DNA of 64,000 bases from positions 22,542 through 86,541 of the forward strand of contig NZ_LWSK01000013.1 of the NCBI RefSeq assembly GCF_001642955.1. The letters run 5' to 3'. This stretch comes from Rubripirellula obstinata. Its GTDB lineage: Bacteria; Planctomycetota; Planctomycetia; Pirellulales; Pirellulaceae. This document shows, in pieces, positions 8,947-18,148 of the stretch. The translations under genes and the position numbers were made by a program. Under the pieces are notes generated by a model, which was not told where the DNA came from, ran no database searches, and saw nothing but the letters and a program-made list of their open reading frames with translations. Each line of letters begins with the position of its first letter. The first letter of the stretch is position 1.

Positions 8947-9545
8947 GAGTTGTTGGCCGCCATCACGCTGTTGCTGTTAACACGGTTTTGCACTGGTCGA
9001 TCCAGAAGAGAACGTCTTGCGTGTCGTGACGTTCGAGTCCTGACGTATGCCAAAGAAAAAGCAACCGTCATGCCAATTGGGATATGTTTTTTTGAAGACG
9101 CTTCGTCGCAATTCCATTTTTGTTCCTGATTGTCGTTCCCCTATCGCAAAGGGATTTCAGCCATTCGCCGGGGGTCGAGCGCAGCGAACACCGCCGGAAC
9201 AGAAATCATCACGGAACACCGACCCCGAAGGTGTGGTCGTCATCGTTGCCCCCAGGTGCGCTACGCGACCTGGGGCTAATCGAGATATCCCTTCGGGATG
9301 AAGACAATCGCAAGCCGAAACCCCAAAGATATAGCGGCCCAGGTCGACCCGGCCAGTACAAAGTAAATCCTTGGTCGAAAGCTTCGCGTATCGGCGAAAG
9401 CGTGGTGCTGTTCACCGAAAAGGAGGCGTTGAATCCAAAGCTGAATCGCAAACCAATTGTCGCCTCCGGACGATTCGTAGATAATTTGCTCCGCGATCTC
9501 ATCGGGAATGAAACCAACTTCGACAACTGACCGGCGATAACACTC
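8947..9545. other. Intergenic region with repeat copy and upstream region of the CheB-CheR kinase gene
   Basis: 599 bp between the divergent hydrolase and kinase genes. The middle (9158-9300) is a copy of a dispersed repeat. Open frames cross this stretch on both strands, but they are carried by the repeat and lack a convincing start, so no gene is called. The last 200 bp before 9546 presumably hold the kinase promoter; no clear -35/-10 pair is evident by eye. Confidence 0.5.
9158..9300 (+). repeat. Dispersed repeat, family B, copy 1 (short form)
   Basis: About 143 bp closely matching the reverse complement of 34778-34974. Shared landmarks include GTCGAGCG..AGCGAACACCG, CACCGACCCCGAAGGTG, CCCCAGGTGCGCT..GCGACC and TATCCCTTCGGGAT. 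This copy lacks an internal segment of about 50 bp present in the other. It stays open in one frame, giving similar peptides in both copies (GALRDLGLI), which could suggest a decayed coding origin. Confidence 0.75.
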
Positions 9546-12500
9546 ATGAATCAACTGACTGAACCCGTTGAAAATGATTCCCCCATCGACCGCCCCGTCG
9601 TCGTGGGCGTTGGCGCATCAGCCGGCGGACTCGAAGCGATCGTGCAATTGCTGATCCAATCACCGGTCGATGTGGAGATCAGTTATGTCATCATTCAACA
9701 CCTCTCGCCGGATCACGACAGTGCGCTCGCGGAGATCCTTGGCAAACGTGTCAAGCTGCCGATTCATCAGGTCACCGAATCGACCAAGGTGCTGCCCAAT
9801 CACGTTTATGTGATTCCACCGGGAAAGTATTTGTCGATCAAGGATTGCGAGCTGACTCTTTCCGAGCCGCCGGATGCTCGCAACGCTCGCATGGCGGTGG
9901 ACTACTTCTTTCGATCGCTTGCCGAAGACGCTTGGGAACACGGCATCGGCGTGATCTTGTCGGGCACGGGCAGCGACGGGTCAGCGGGCTTGAAAGAGAT
10001 CAAAGATCACGGCGGTTTGACCGTTGTGCAAGATCCTGACGAAGCCTCGCACCGCGGGATGCCTCAGGCCGCCGTCAAAGCCGGCGCGGTCGACCTGATC
10101 TTGCCGGTCAGCGAGATCGCACCGCGGCTGGTGCGTTATGTCCATCACGCGCGTGAGCATGGACCATTGTCGGCACAAGCGATCGCGTCGATGGAACAAG
10201 CCGACCACACGGCGGTCATGGACGTGCTGCGTCAAGTCACCAAACATGACTTTCGCAATTACCGCAACGCCACGCTCGCCCGACGAATTTCACGGCGAAT
10301 GGGATTGGCCGGACTCGATCAGATTCACGACTACGTCGCGTTGTTGCACGACAACCGTGATGAATTGGAACAGCTTCGGAACGATTTGCTGATCGGTGTG
10401 ACCCGTTTCTTTCGCGATGCGCGTTCATGGAAGATGTTGCAAGAGAAAGTGATCAAAGACCTGGTCATGAAGGCGGACGAGCGCACGCCGCTACGTTTTT
10501 GGTCGGCCGGATGTGCCAGCGGCGAAGAGCCGTACACGCTGGCGATGGTCGTGCTGGAACAAATGAAATTGAGCGACAAACACGTTCCGTTTCAAATCTT
10601 TGCTTCGGACGTGTCGGCCGAGTCGTTGGATTTTGCCCGTGAAGGTGTGTATCCCGATTCGATCGCGGCCGACGTCCCGGTCGAACAATTGCGCGAGTAC
10701 TTTCAGAAAGTCGACGGTGGCTATCGCGTCAGCAAACAACTTCGTGAGCATGTCGTTTTTGCCGAGCAAAACGTGTTGGTGCAGGCCCCGTTTTCCAAGT
10801 TGGATTGTATCACGTGCCGCAACTTGCTGATCTATTTGAAACGGCAGGCACAGGAGAACATCTTCTCGGTGTTCCAGTTCGCTTTGAAAACCGGCGGGCA
10901 TCTTTTCTTGGGTAGCAGCGAATCCGTCGAACGCAGTGCGGACTTGTTTGACACCATCAACGCCAAGCACCGCATCTACCGACGCACCAACGCGAAAGTG
11001 TTCCCACCCACGCGTGCCAACGAAGCGGAATCCCCTTCCATTGTGAAGTCCGACCAGCCCAGTTCGCCACCGCCACCGACCGGACGACTCGGGCATCTGG
11101 CCTATCGCCAATTGATGCAGGAATTCGAGCAAGGCGTCGCGATCATCGACGAACAGTTCCGGGTGTTGTACGTCGAGGGCCGAGCCGACCTGTACCTGCA
11201 ACTGCACACCGGTGAGATGTCGGCGGAGCTTCCGGATCTGTTTGCGATCGCTCGCGATGGCGTCAAGTCGCGATTGCGAACGATGATTCGGAAAACTCGA
11301 CAAGCCAACGATCCGGTGGAAGAAACTTGCCGTGTGCAACGGGACGGTTCCGTGTTTCCCTGCCGCATTCGGATGCGGAAACTGTCTGCCGTGACCGGTC
11401 CTGATCGACCGATTCTGATCACATTTCAACCGCTCAGTGTGGAAACGACTCCGGTCCCCGAACGTTTGCTTTCCGGCGATGAAGCGCCGGTGGATCAAGA
11501 GGAACTACGGCACGAGTTGCTGACCACGCGAGAGCAACTCAGCACCACGATTGCCCAGCTTGAAACCGCCAACGAGGAATTGAAGGCGTCCAACGAAGAA
11601 GCGATGTCGATGAACGAGCAGTTGCAATCGGGCAACGAAGAACTCGAAACGTCGAAAGAGGAACTGCAATCACTCAACGAAGAACTGACGACGCTGAACA
11701 ATCAGTTGGAATTGAAACTGGAGGAATTGCAGCACACCACCGATGACCTGAACAACCTTCTCACAAGTGCCAGCGTTCCGACGATCTTCCTGGACACGAA
11801 CCTGCGGCTGCGTCGGTTCACGCCATCTTGCGATGTGCTTTACAACTTCATCGGCACCGACGTTGGTCGACCATTATCGGACATCGTGCAAAAGCACGAC
11901 GACGATTCTTTGATCGACGATGCCAAGCGGGTGCTGCAAGACTTGGTGCCACTGGATAAGGAATTGATTTGTTCTAACGGCCAGTGTTTCATCCGTCGGA
12001 TTCTGCCATACCGGACCGAAGACGATCGCATTCAGGGCGTTGTCGTCACCTTTGCCGACGTGACGGAACTTTCAGGTGCCAAGAAAGAACTTTCGCAGAA
12101 CCTTGCCGTGATGGACAACATCTATCAGTCCGCGCCGGTCGGTTTGGGGTTCCTAACGCAAGATTTAAAATTCGTCCGCATCAATGATGAACTCGCCGAG
12201 ATCGACGGGGTGTCGGCAGACGATCACATCGGCCGTCACTTGCGAGACATCCTGCCACCCGACTTGGCGGGTGATGTCGTCAAGCTTTATCAGAAAATCA
12301 TTGACACCGGCGAGCCGCTGCTCAATGTGGAAATCAAGGGCAGGACCAAGGCCAGCGAGTCCGAACGGACTTGGCAAGCCAGCTACATGCCGGTCAAAGG
12401 TGACGATGGGAATGTGATTGGCATCAACGTCGTTGTTCAAGATGTGACAGACCGCCAACGCAACGCGAAAGACCTAGCCGAAAGTCGCGACCGTTTGGAG

Positions 12501-14048
12501 ATCGCGTTGACCGGCGGCCGAATGGGAACATGGCACTACCACATCGAAAGCGGTCAGGTTGATTGGTCGAGTCAGATGTACGACTTGTTCGGTGTCAACC
12601 GCGAGGAGTTCGTGCCGCGTCGAGACAGCTTCCTCAAACGCGTCCATCCCGACGACCGAGAATACGCCAACGAAGCGATCGACGGACCGCTGCAAAATGG
12701 AGGCGAGACGCATCGTTTGGAATGCCGCATCGTTCGCGACAATGACCGTGAAGTCGTCTGGATCGAAAGCCGAGGATTGATTCGTCGCGACGAAGACGGC
12801 AAACCAATCAGCATGACCGGTGTGACGATCGACGTGACCGAGCGACATCGCCATGAGGAACGTTTGCAACTTGCCAAAGATTCCGCCGAAGCCGCCAACC
12901 GATCTCGCGGCGAGTTTCTGGCAAACATGTCGCATGAAATCCGCACTCCGATGACAGCGATCATTGGCTACGCCGACATGCTGTCGAGCCACTTACGTGA
13001 TCCGGACAATCTGCAGTGCGTCGAAACGATCCGCCGCAACGGACGGTTCCTGCTGGAGATCATCGACGACATTTTGGACCTGTCGAAAATCGACGCCGGC
13101 AAGTTCGAGGTCGAACGAGAACGCATCGCGCCCGAACGCATCATCGCCGATATCGTTTCGTTGATGAACGTGCGAGCCGAGGAGAAGAAGTTGAAATTGG
13201 AGGTCGAATTTGAATCGGAATTGCCCAAGTTGATCGAGACCGATGGCAAACGTTTGCGGCAGATTTTGTTGAACCTTGTCGGTAACGCGATCAAGTTCAC
13301 CGAAGACGGCAAGGTGCGTTTGGTTGCCCGCTACGATCACGACCAGAACCAGTTAGCGTTGTCGGTCGAGGACACCGGCATCGGAATCGACAGCGAGAGT
13401 TTGGACAATTTGTTCGAGCCATTCACGCAGGCTGACGGCAGCATCACGCGAACGTTTGGCGGCACCGGCTTGGGGTTGGCCATCAGCCACCGATTGGCCG
13501 AAGTGCTGGGCGGAAAGATCGAAGTCGAAAGCAAACCGGGTCAGGGCAGCATGTTCACGCTGGCCATCGACCCCGGCGAGATCGACGGTGTCGAGTTCGC
13601 CATGCCCAGCACGGTTCAGGTGGTGTCAAACGCCGACGAGGAAGACGTTCAACTTGATGGCTACTACCTGATCGTCGACGACCGTCGCGACATCCGCTAC
13701 TTGGCCCAACATTTCATCGAGTCGGCTGGCGGCACGATCAGCACGGCCGGCGACGGCCAAGCCGGCGTTGACGCGATCCAAACCGCCATCGACGAAGGCC
13801 GCCCGTTCACGGCCGTTTGCATGGACATGCAAATGCCGATTCTAGACGGTTACGGTGCAGTCCGCGAAATCCGCCGCCGTGGCATCGACGTCCCCATCAT
13901 CGCCCTGACCGCCAACGCCATGCAGGGCGATCAAGACGATTGCATGGAAGCGGGATGCACGGCGTTCATTAGCAAGCCGATTGATAAGAAGGCGCTGCTA
14001 TCGAAACTAAAGGAAGTCAGCGGGAAGAAGCATGGGGAAGTTGGGTGA
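9546..14048 (+). CDS. CheB-CheR-PAS hybrid histidine kinase with C-terminal receiver
   Basis: 1500 residues. Domains in order: CheB methylesterase (about 15-205; GVGASAGG Ser, IIQHLSPDHDS His, SGTGSDGSAG Asp) without its usual receiver; CheR methyltransferase (about 215-490; SAGCASGEEPYTLA SAM loop, CRNLLIYL); a PAS domain (about 520-640); a coiled coil (about 655-745); three more PAS domains (about 745-1110); HisKA (FLANMSHEIRTP, phospho-His near 1129); HATPase (NLVGNAIKF, DTGIGI, GGTGLGL); and a receiver (about 1375-1495; LIVDDRRD, phospho-Asp near 1425 in CMDMQMPILDG). Known CheB-CheR-PAS fusions often adjoin sensor kinases; here kinase and receiver are in the same chain. No cheA, cheW or chemoreceptor gene lies nearby, so a non-chemotactic sensory role is likely. 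All catalytic motifs look intact. Confidence 0.93.
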   Translation: MNQLTEPVENDSPIDRPVVVGVGASAGGLEAIVQLLIQSPVDVEISYVIIQHLSPDHDSALAEILGKRVKLPIHQVTESTKVLPNHVYVIPPGKYLSIKDCELTLSEPPDARNARMAVDYFFRSLAEDAWEHGIGVILSGTGSDGSAGLKEIKDHGGLTVVQDPDEASHRGMPQAAVKAGAVDLILPVSEIAPRLVRYVHHAREHGPLSAQAIASMEQADHTAVMDVLRQVTKHDFRNYRNATLARRISRRMGLAGLDQIHDYVALLHDNRDELEQLRNDLLIGVTRFFRDARSWKMLQEKVIKDLVMKADERTPLRFWSAGCASGEEPYTLAMVVLEQMKLSDKHVPFQIFASDVSAESLDFAREGVYPDSIAADVPVEQLREYFQKVDGGYRVSKQLREHVVFAEQNVLVQAPFSKLDCITCRNLLIYLKRQAQENIFSVFQFALKTGGHLFLGSSESVERSADLFDTINAKHRIYRRTNAKVFPPTRANEAESPSIVKSDQPSSPPPPTGRLGHLAYRQLMQEFEQGVAIIDEQFRVLYVEGRADLYLQLHTGEMSAELPDLFAIARDGVKSRLRTMIRKTRQANDPVEETCRVQRDGSVFPCRIRMRKLSAVTGPDRPILITFQPLSVETTPVPERLLSGDEAPVDQEELRHELLTTREQLSTTIAQLETANEELKASNEEAMSMNEQLQSGNEELETSKEELQSLNEELTTLNNQLELKLEELQHTTDDLNNLLTSASVPTIFLDTNLRLRRFTPSCDVLYNFIGTDVGRPLSDIVQKHDDDSLIDDAKRVLQDLVPLDKELICSNGQCFIRRILPYRTEDDRIQGVVVTFADVTELSGAKKELSQNLAVMDNIYQSAPVGLGFLTQDLKFVRINDELAEIDGVSADDHIGRHLRDILPPDLAGDVVKLYQKIIDTGEPLLNVEIKGRTKASESERTWQASYMPVKGDDGNVIGINVVVQDVTDRQRNAKDLAESRDRLEIALTGGRMGTWHYHIESGQVDWSSQMYDLFGVNREEFVPRRDSFLKRVHPDDREYANEAIDGPLQNGGETHRLECRIVRDNDREVVWIESRGLIRRDEDGKPISMTGVTIDVTERHRHEERLQLAKDSAEAANRSRGEFLANMSHEIRTPMTAIIGYADMLSSHLRDPDNLQCVETIRRNGRFLLEIIDDILDLSKIDAGKFEVERERIAPERIIADIVSLMNVRAEEKKLKLEVEFESELPKLIETDGKRLRQILLNLVGNAIKFTEDGKVRLVARYDHDQNQLALSVEDTGIGIDSESLDNLFEPFTQADGSITRTFGGTGLGLAISHRLAEVLGGKIEVESKPGQGSMFTLAIDPGEIDGVEFAMPSTVQVVSNADEEDVQLDGYYLIVDDRRDIRYLAQHFIESAGGTISTAGDGQAGVDAIQTAIDEGRPFTAVCMDMQMPILDGYGAVREIRRRGIDVPIIALTANAMQGDQDDCMEAGCTAFISKPIDKKALLSKLKEVSGKKHGEVG

Positions 14049-14728
14049 GCGGTAAGGCCAGGTGCCACGACCCCTTAACGCGTCGATTGTTTTAGTAACG
14101 GCAGGTAAGACTTCTTGTTTCTCGATCGCTTGTTGCTCGATGACTTGTTGCGCTCGGGGGTTCTTGGATGTTTTGACATTCAGGTTCGATTGTCGTGGCA
14201 GTCACGCGTTCACCTTGTTTTTGAGAAGTCAAACAAAACAACGGCCCGCTTCATGGCTAGATTCTGAGCCATCGACTCGAACAGAGATCTTTTTTGGCAG
14301 AAATATGTACGATGAAAATTGGAAAGGAAGTTTTTCTATCGATGAGGCAGCACCTGGCCTGATGAAAATCATTGCAACGCAGCAAAATTGGGCAAGCTGC
14401 ACCATGGCAGACAACACAAACTGGGACGCTGTGAAGCATTGTGGCAACGGCACATTTTCTTATTCGCCAGCATGTAGGCCGTAGCGAGCCATAGCGAGTT
14501 ACGGCAATTTGCGCAACGCCGTAACTCGCTATGGCTCGCTACGGCCTACTTTGGAGCGGGCTGTTGAAACAAAAGCGTAGTCGCGCAAATCCCGTGCAAA
14601 TCAAAATGGGTTTTGAAAAATCTTTGTGGGTAATCAACAGCTCTTAGCCTCGTTCACTACGTTTCAACCGGCACACCATTTGCCTTGAACCGATGGCATT
14701 ACTCATTACCCACACTGGAGCACTGCCG
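14049..14728. other. Gene-poor interval with one hairpin repeat
   Basis: 680 bp between the kinase and the DUF1206 gene. Apart from the family A hairpin at 14474-14549 I see no supported gene. An open frame at 14062-14484 has an irregular Cys/Ser-rich composition, no domain and no ribosome-binding site, and ends in the repeat. The stretch 14200-14460 is visibly more AT-rich than the neighbouring genes. Confidence 0.5.
14474..14549. repeat. Family A palindromic repeat (REP-like hairpin)
   Basis: Two perfect 32-bp inverted arms (14474-14505 and 14518-14549) around a 12-base loop, starting GTAGGCCGTAGCGAGCC and ending with its reverse complement. The same arm sequence recurs at 46669-46745, 48409-48487, 50469-50600 and 54692-54981, always between genes or directly at a gene end. 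Confidence 0.95.
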
Positions 14729-15604
14729 ATGTCAATCACACAGCCCACCACTCGCCGCGATTCACACAGTCGATCCTGGCATGGTTTTGAAACCCGTTCG
14801 ATGCCAGAGGTTCCTTCATGGATCGAAACGCTGGGCCGGTTTGGTCATGCCGCAAAGGGCGTCGTGTACTTCGTCATCGGTTTGTTGGCGTTCAAACTGG
14901 CGGTTGGTGCCGGCGGTGAAATTTCTGGATCACGCGACGCGATCCGCGAAATCGGACAACAACCGTTTGGCAAGTTTTTGCTTGGGCTGATGGCCATTGG
15001 GTTGCTCGGCTACACGGCCTGGCGATGGGTGCAGGCGGGCAAGGACACCGAAGGTGCCGGGCACGATGCGAAAGGGATCTGCAAACGAACCGGTTACGCG
15101 ATCAGCGGCTTTGCCTACCTGTCGCTCGGTATCTTTGCGGGATCGTTGGCGTTGGGTCTGGGTGGTTCCTCGGAATCAGGAAACAGTACGACCAGCAGCC
15201 TGCTTGAATCATCTTGGGGACGAGTTCTGTTGGGCATCGCCGGAGCCGTGACGATCGGTGTCGCGATTTTCTTTGTTTACAAAGCGTTCAAGGCAAAGTT
15301 CATGAGCAATTATGCGATCGCCGAGATGAGTGAGAAGGCTCGCAAAGCAGCCCTGAATGTGGGTCGCATTGGACTGTCCACTCGCGGCGTTGCATTCGCA
15401 ATCATTGGCGGATTCATCTTGGTGTCCGCCATTCGTGGAACAGCCGATGGCGAGATTGCGGGAATGAGTGACGCGTTGGCCGCGATCGCTTCGCAAACCT
15501 ACGGCAAGGTGCTCATTGGACTGACGGGATTTGGGTTGATGTGCTATGCCGTTCACATGTTTTTGATGGCTCGCTATCGCAAGTTCAACGTGGCATCATC
15601 ATGA
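14729..15604 (+). CDS. DUF1206 family membrane protein
   Basis: 291 residues made of three similar units of about 80 residues, each a pair of membrane helices. Each begins with a glycine-rich turn after an R-x-G motif (LGRFGHAAKGVVYFVIGLLA, KRTGYAISGFAYLSLGI, VGRIGLSTRGVAFAIIGGF), the hallmark of the threefold DUF1206 repeat. Function of the family is unknown. The ATG at 14729 has GGAG eight bases upstream, favouring it over the in-frame ATG at 14693. The stop overlaps the start of the DUF421 gene (ATGA), indicating a two-gene operon. Confidence 0.85.
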   Translation: MSITQPTTRRDSHSRSWHGFETRSMPEVPSWIETLGRFGHAAKGVVYFVIGLLAFKLAVGAGGEISGSRDAIREIGQQPFGKFLLGLMAIGLLGYTAWRWVQAGKDTEGAGHDAKGICKRTGYAISGFAYLSLGIFAGSLALGLGGSSESGNSTTSSLLESSWGRVLLGIAGAVTIGVAIFFVYKAFKAKFMSNYAIAEMSEKARKAALNVGRIGLSTRGVAFAIIGGFILVSAIRGTADGEIAGMSDALAAIASQTYGKVLIGLTGFGLMCYAVHMFLMARYRKFNVASS

Positions 15605-16176
15605 TTGAAAAATGGATCACCGCGTCGCTTCCCCAGTTGGCCATGATCTTGGCGACATCGTTCTTCGTCTATGCAGGCATCTTGATTTACACCCGCATCG
15701 CCGGTTTGCGAAGTTTCTCCAAAATGTCATCGGCCGACTTTGCGATGACGATTGCCACGGGGTCACTGTTCGGTGCGACGATCTCATCCCCAACCCCCAC
15801 GCTGTTCATGGGACTGTTCGCGATTTTCTGCATCTTTGCCGGACAGTGGGCGCTGGCAAGGCTACGAATGCGATCGGACCGCTTTTCACGAGCCGTCGAC
15901 AATCAACCGTTGTTGTTGATGGCGGGAGGTGAAATTTTGCACGACAATTTACGTCAGTCGAACATGACCGAAAGCGACCTGTTTGGAAAATTGCGAGAAG
16001 CGAACGCGATGAATTTTGATCAGGTGAAAGCTGTTGTGTTCGAGACGACCGGCGATGTTTCTGTTATCCATTCAGCGGAAGAACGTGAACTGGACATGCG
16101 CATCTTCGCAAATGTCATTGATGCCAACAGGCTGGTTCACCGTCAACAACACGTGGGGAATTCTGTACTCTCTTAA
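15601..16176 (+). CDS. DUF421 (YetF-like) membrane protein
   Basis: 191 residues. Three N-terminal helices (about 10-85) are followed by a cytosolic domain (about 95-165) with the family's QPLLLMAGGEILHDNLRQ and ESDLFGKLREANAMNFDQVK motifs, as in Bacillus YetF/YdfS-type proteins. The family is linked to spore and stress physiology in Bacillus, but no biochemical role is known here. The start overlaps the DUF1206 stop by four bases. The last four bases overlap the 3' end of the minus-strand glycosyltransferase gene. Confidence 0.85.
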   Translation: MIEKWITASLPQLAMILATSFFVYAGILIYTRIAGLRSFSKMSSADFAMTIATGSLFGATISSPTPTLFMGLFAIFCIFAGQWALARLRMRSDRFSRAVDNQPLLLMAGGEILHDNLRQSNMTESDLFGKLREANAMNFDQVKAVVFETTGDVSVIHSAEERELDMRIFANVIDANRLVHRQQHVGNSVLS

Positions 16177-17036
16177 AACCCGGCGGGGTTTGTCTTGGTG
16201 GCGTTTGCAATTTGCTGTTTCGTTGGATGGGCGAGCACTTCGATTGTTTCTGCGGTTGGATCGAAATGGATCAGCCGCATATCCGCGAATGCGTTCAACC
16301 ACGACTCCATCGGCCAGACATTCCAGCGCCTGCGGAACTGGATCGCGTTGCGAACCATCGCGTCGAAGTGATTCAGTGGCGGTTTGCATACCGAATGATG
16401 TTGGTGGTATGCGGTGGCACCGACAAAGCCGAATGGCACCTCCGCCGATCGGGCAGCGAACGCAAAGTCGGTGTCTTCCCCGCCGTAACCAGCGAACGAC
16501 TCATTGAAGCCACCAATACGTGTGAACGTTTGCTTTCGTACCGCGAAACAAAGTGACCAGAACTTCTCGTATTCGGTGGACGCTAGCCGTTGAGCCGACG
16601 TCAGTTCTGGTTGCAGCGGATGCTTCACGGCCGAGGATTGCAGGTCTTGCATCGACCAGTCTGCTGCGGCAGCGTTCTTGGGCAAGTAACGCGGGTGGCC
16701 CATCCACAATCGGTCCTCGTCCGCGACGGCTGATACTAGATGAGACAACATCGCCGGCGCTGGAATGCAGTCGACGTCCAGAAAAACCATCGTCTTGGAA
16801 TCACAAAGTTTGGCGGCGTGGTTTCGGGCGCGAGCAAGCGGCAACGATTTGCCGTCGCCGTCTACACGACTGGTGATTACCTTGATAGAACCGGCACGTT
16901 CCGGTGGCTCGACATCCTGATCCATGCCGACAATGATCCAGCGATCCGGTTTCTGTTCCGATTGCTGCCATCCCTTCCACTGATTTAGCAGATGCGTTTT
17001 GCGGCCGCGAACAATCGTCAGTGCACTGACACTCAT
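16173..17036 (-). CDS. Family 2 glycosyltransferase
   Basis: 287 residues with a GT-A fold: N-terminal nucleotide-sugar strand (VSALTIVRGRKTHLLNQW), metal-binding DxD in VFLDVDCIPAP (about residues 83-92), and the acceptor-side GGFNESFAGYGGEDTDF, whose Glu-Asp is the expected catalytic base region. The layout resembles the galactosyltransferase C-terminal type of GT2. The ATG at 17036 overlaps the stop of the preceding gene (ATGA), so the 36 residues available further upstream are not used. It is last in a three-gene glycosyltransferase operon (19263 to 16173). Confidence 0.88.
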   Translation of the reverse strand: MSVSALTIVRGRKTHLLNQWKGWQQSEQKPDRWIIVGMDQDVEPPERAGSIKVITSRVDGDGKSLPLARARNHAAKLCDSKTMVFLDVDCIPAPAMLSHLVSAVADEDRLWMGHPRYLPKNAAAADWSMQDLQSSAVKHPLQPELTSAQRLASTEYEKFWSLCFAVRKQTFTRIGGFNESFAGYGGEDTDFAFAARSAEVPFGFVGATAYHQHHSVCKPPLNHFDAMVRNAIQFRRRWNVWPMESWLNAFADMRLIHFDPTAETIEVLAHPTKQQIANATKTNPAGF

Positions 17037-18148
17037 AACGAGATCTCCGCGGGTGTCCGCCGCTGTTCCAAGGACCAGCATGCAACGTCGTTGATGTGCT
17101 TTGCCGCCTGTTGTGCTCCGTCGTTTGCGAAAACTTCGTCCCACCGCGTAACGTTAATCTGCTTCGCTTCGACAATCAACGAAGGCCAAGCATCATCGCT
17201 GGGCCAACGGTCCAAGCCGATGGCCAGTCCTTCCCGCTGAAGCACTTCGGCTTTGCGAACTTGTTCGTCGAACGGTCGTGATTCCGCAACCGCAATGAAC
17301 GGACGTCGGCGCGATCCCAATTCCATCACGCTGTTGTGACCGGCGGCGGTAACGACAACTTCAGCGTTGTCGGTGTAGGTAGAAACATCGTCCACCCAAC
17401 CAAGGTAGTGAAGGTTGGAAGGATCACGATCACGATCCGTGTCAGCTTCTTTGCCTAGAACCAGCAATCGATGCGAGGGAAGAAGCTCTGCGGCCCGACG
17501 CAGACGCTCGTGAACTTCTTCGTCGCCACCGCGGCCGAACAGGAACACGATATCCTTTGTGGATCGTGCCAAGGGTTCGCAAGAAGCACGTGGTGCCACA
17601 TCCACTTCGTTTGTGCTGCGACAAAACCCATTCAGGTAAACCGTCTTGTTCCGAACCCATGGCGGCGTCCTCTCGTCCTCCATCATTTTTGGGAACGGAG
17701 CCAGCAGCGAATGAGCGGCCGCGTAAGCGCTCGCGTGGGCCGCATCGTTGCGATCACCATGTTGTCGCATCACGACTTGCGGGACACCGGACAAACGAGT
17801 CAGCATCGAAATTTCAGCACTGACATCTACAACCATCACGTCCGGACGTTTGTCGGCCAACCAAGCCGTGTAATTCGCAACTCGCGAGGCAACGTTGTCG
17901 GACCACAGCGGCGCAAAATGCAAGGCCGGAACGTTGGACGCTGCGCGCAATCCATCCTCGTTCAACCCGTCGTTGTCGCACGGCAAGTCGATCACTTCCC
18001 CGAGTGTTGGCCCGGACCACTGCAGTCCGCCGGATCGGCTGGTGACGACGGTGGCCATGACAGTCAGATGTTCCAAGATCGCTTCGGTACGATGCTTGTG
18101 TCCTCTGCCGTGATAGTGAACGTAGAATCCGACATGTGGCATCCTCAC
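17033..18148 (-). CDS. GT-B fold glycosyltransferase (MurG/MGT-like)
   Basis: 371 residues. It opens with a glycine/histidine loop (GFYVHYHGRGHKHRTEAIL) typical of GT-B enzymes that act on membrane acceptors. The C-terminal half has the nucleotide-sugar site (YLGWVDDVSTYTDNAEVVV, then TAAGHNSVMELG) in the position where MurG and MGT enzymes bind the UDP-sugar. Acceptor unknown. Both its start and its stop overlap the neighbouring glycosyltransferase genes by four bases, so the three are translationally coupled. Confidence 0.85.
   Translation of the reverse strand: MRMPHVGFYVHYHGRGHKHRTEAILEHLTVMATVVTSRSGGLQWSGPTLGEVIDLPCDNDGLNEDGLRAASNVPALHFAPLWSDNVASRVANYTAWLADKRPDVMVVDVSAEISMLTRLSGVPQVVMRQHGDRNDAAHASAYAAAHSLLAPFPKMMEDERTPPWVRNKTVYLNGFCRSTNEVDVAPRASCEPLARSTKDIVFLFGRGGDEEVHERLRRAAELLPSHRLLVLGKEADTDRDRDPSNLHYLGWVDDVSTYTDNAEVVVTAAGHNSVMELGSRRRPFIAVAESRPFDEQVRKAEVLQREGLAIGLDRWPSDDAWPSLIVEAKQINVTRWDEVFANDGAQQAAKHINDVACWSLEQRRTPAEISL

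Noticed and set aside
9120..9530. Possible 136-residue gene upstream of the kinase
   Set aside because: Most of it is the dispersed family B repeat; no independent domain or ribosome-binding site.
14062..14484. 140-codon frame after the kinase
   Set aside because: Cys/Ser-rich and irregular, no start signal, and it runs into the family A repeat.
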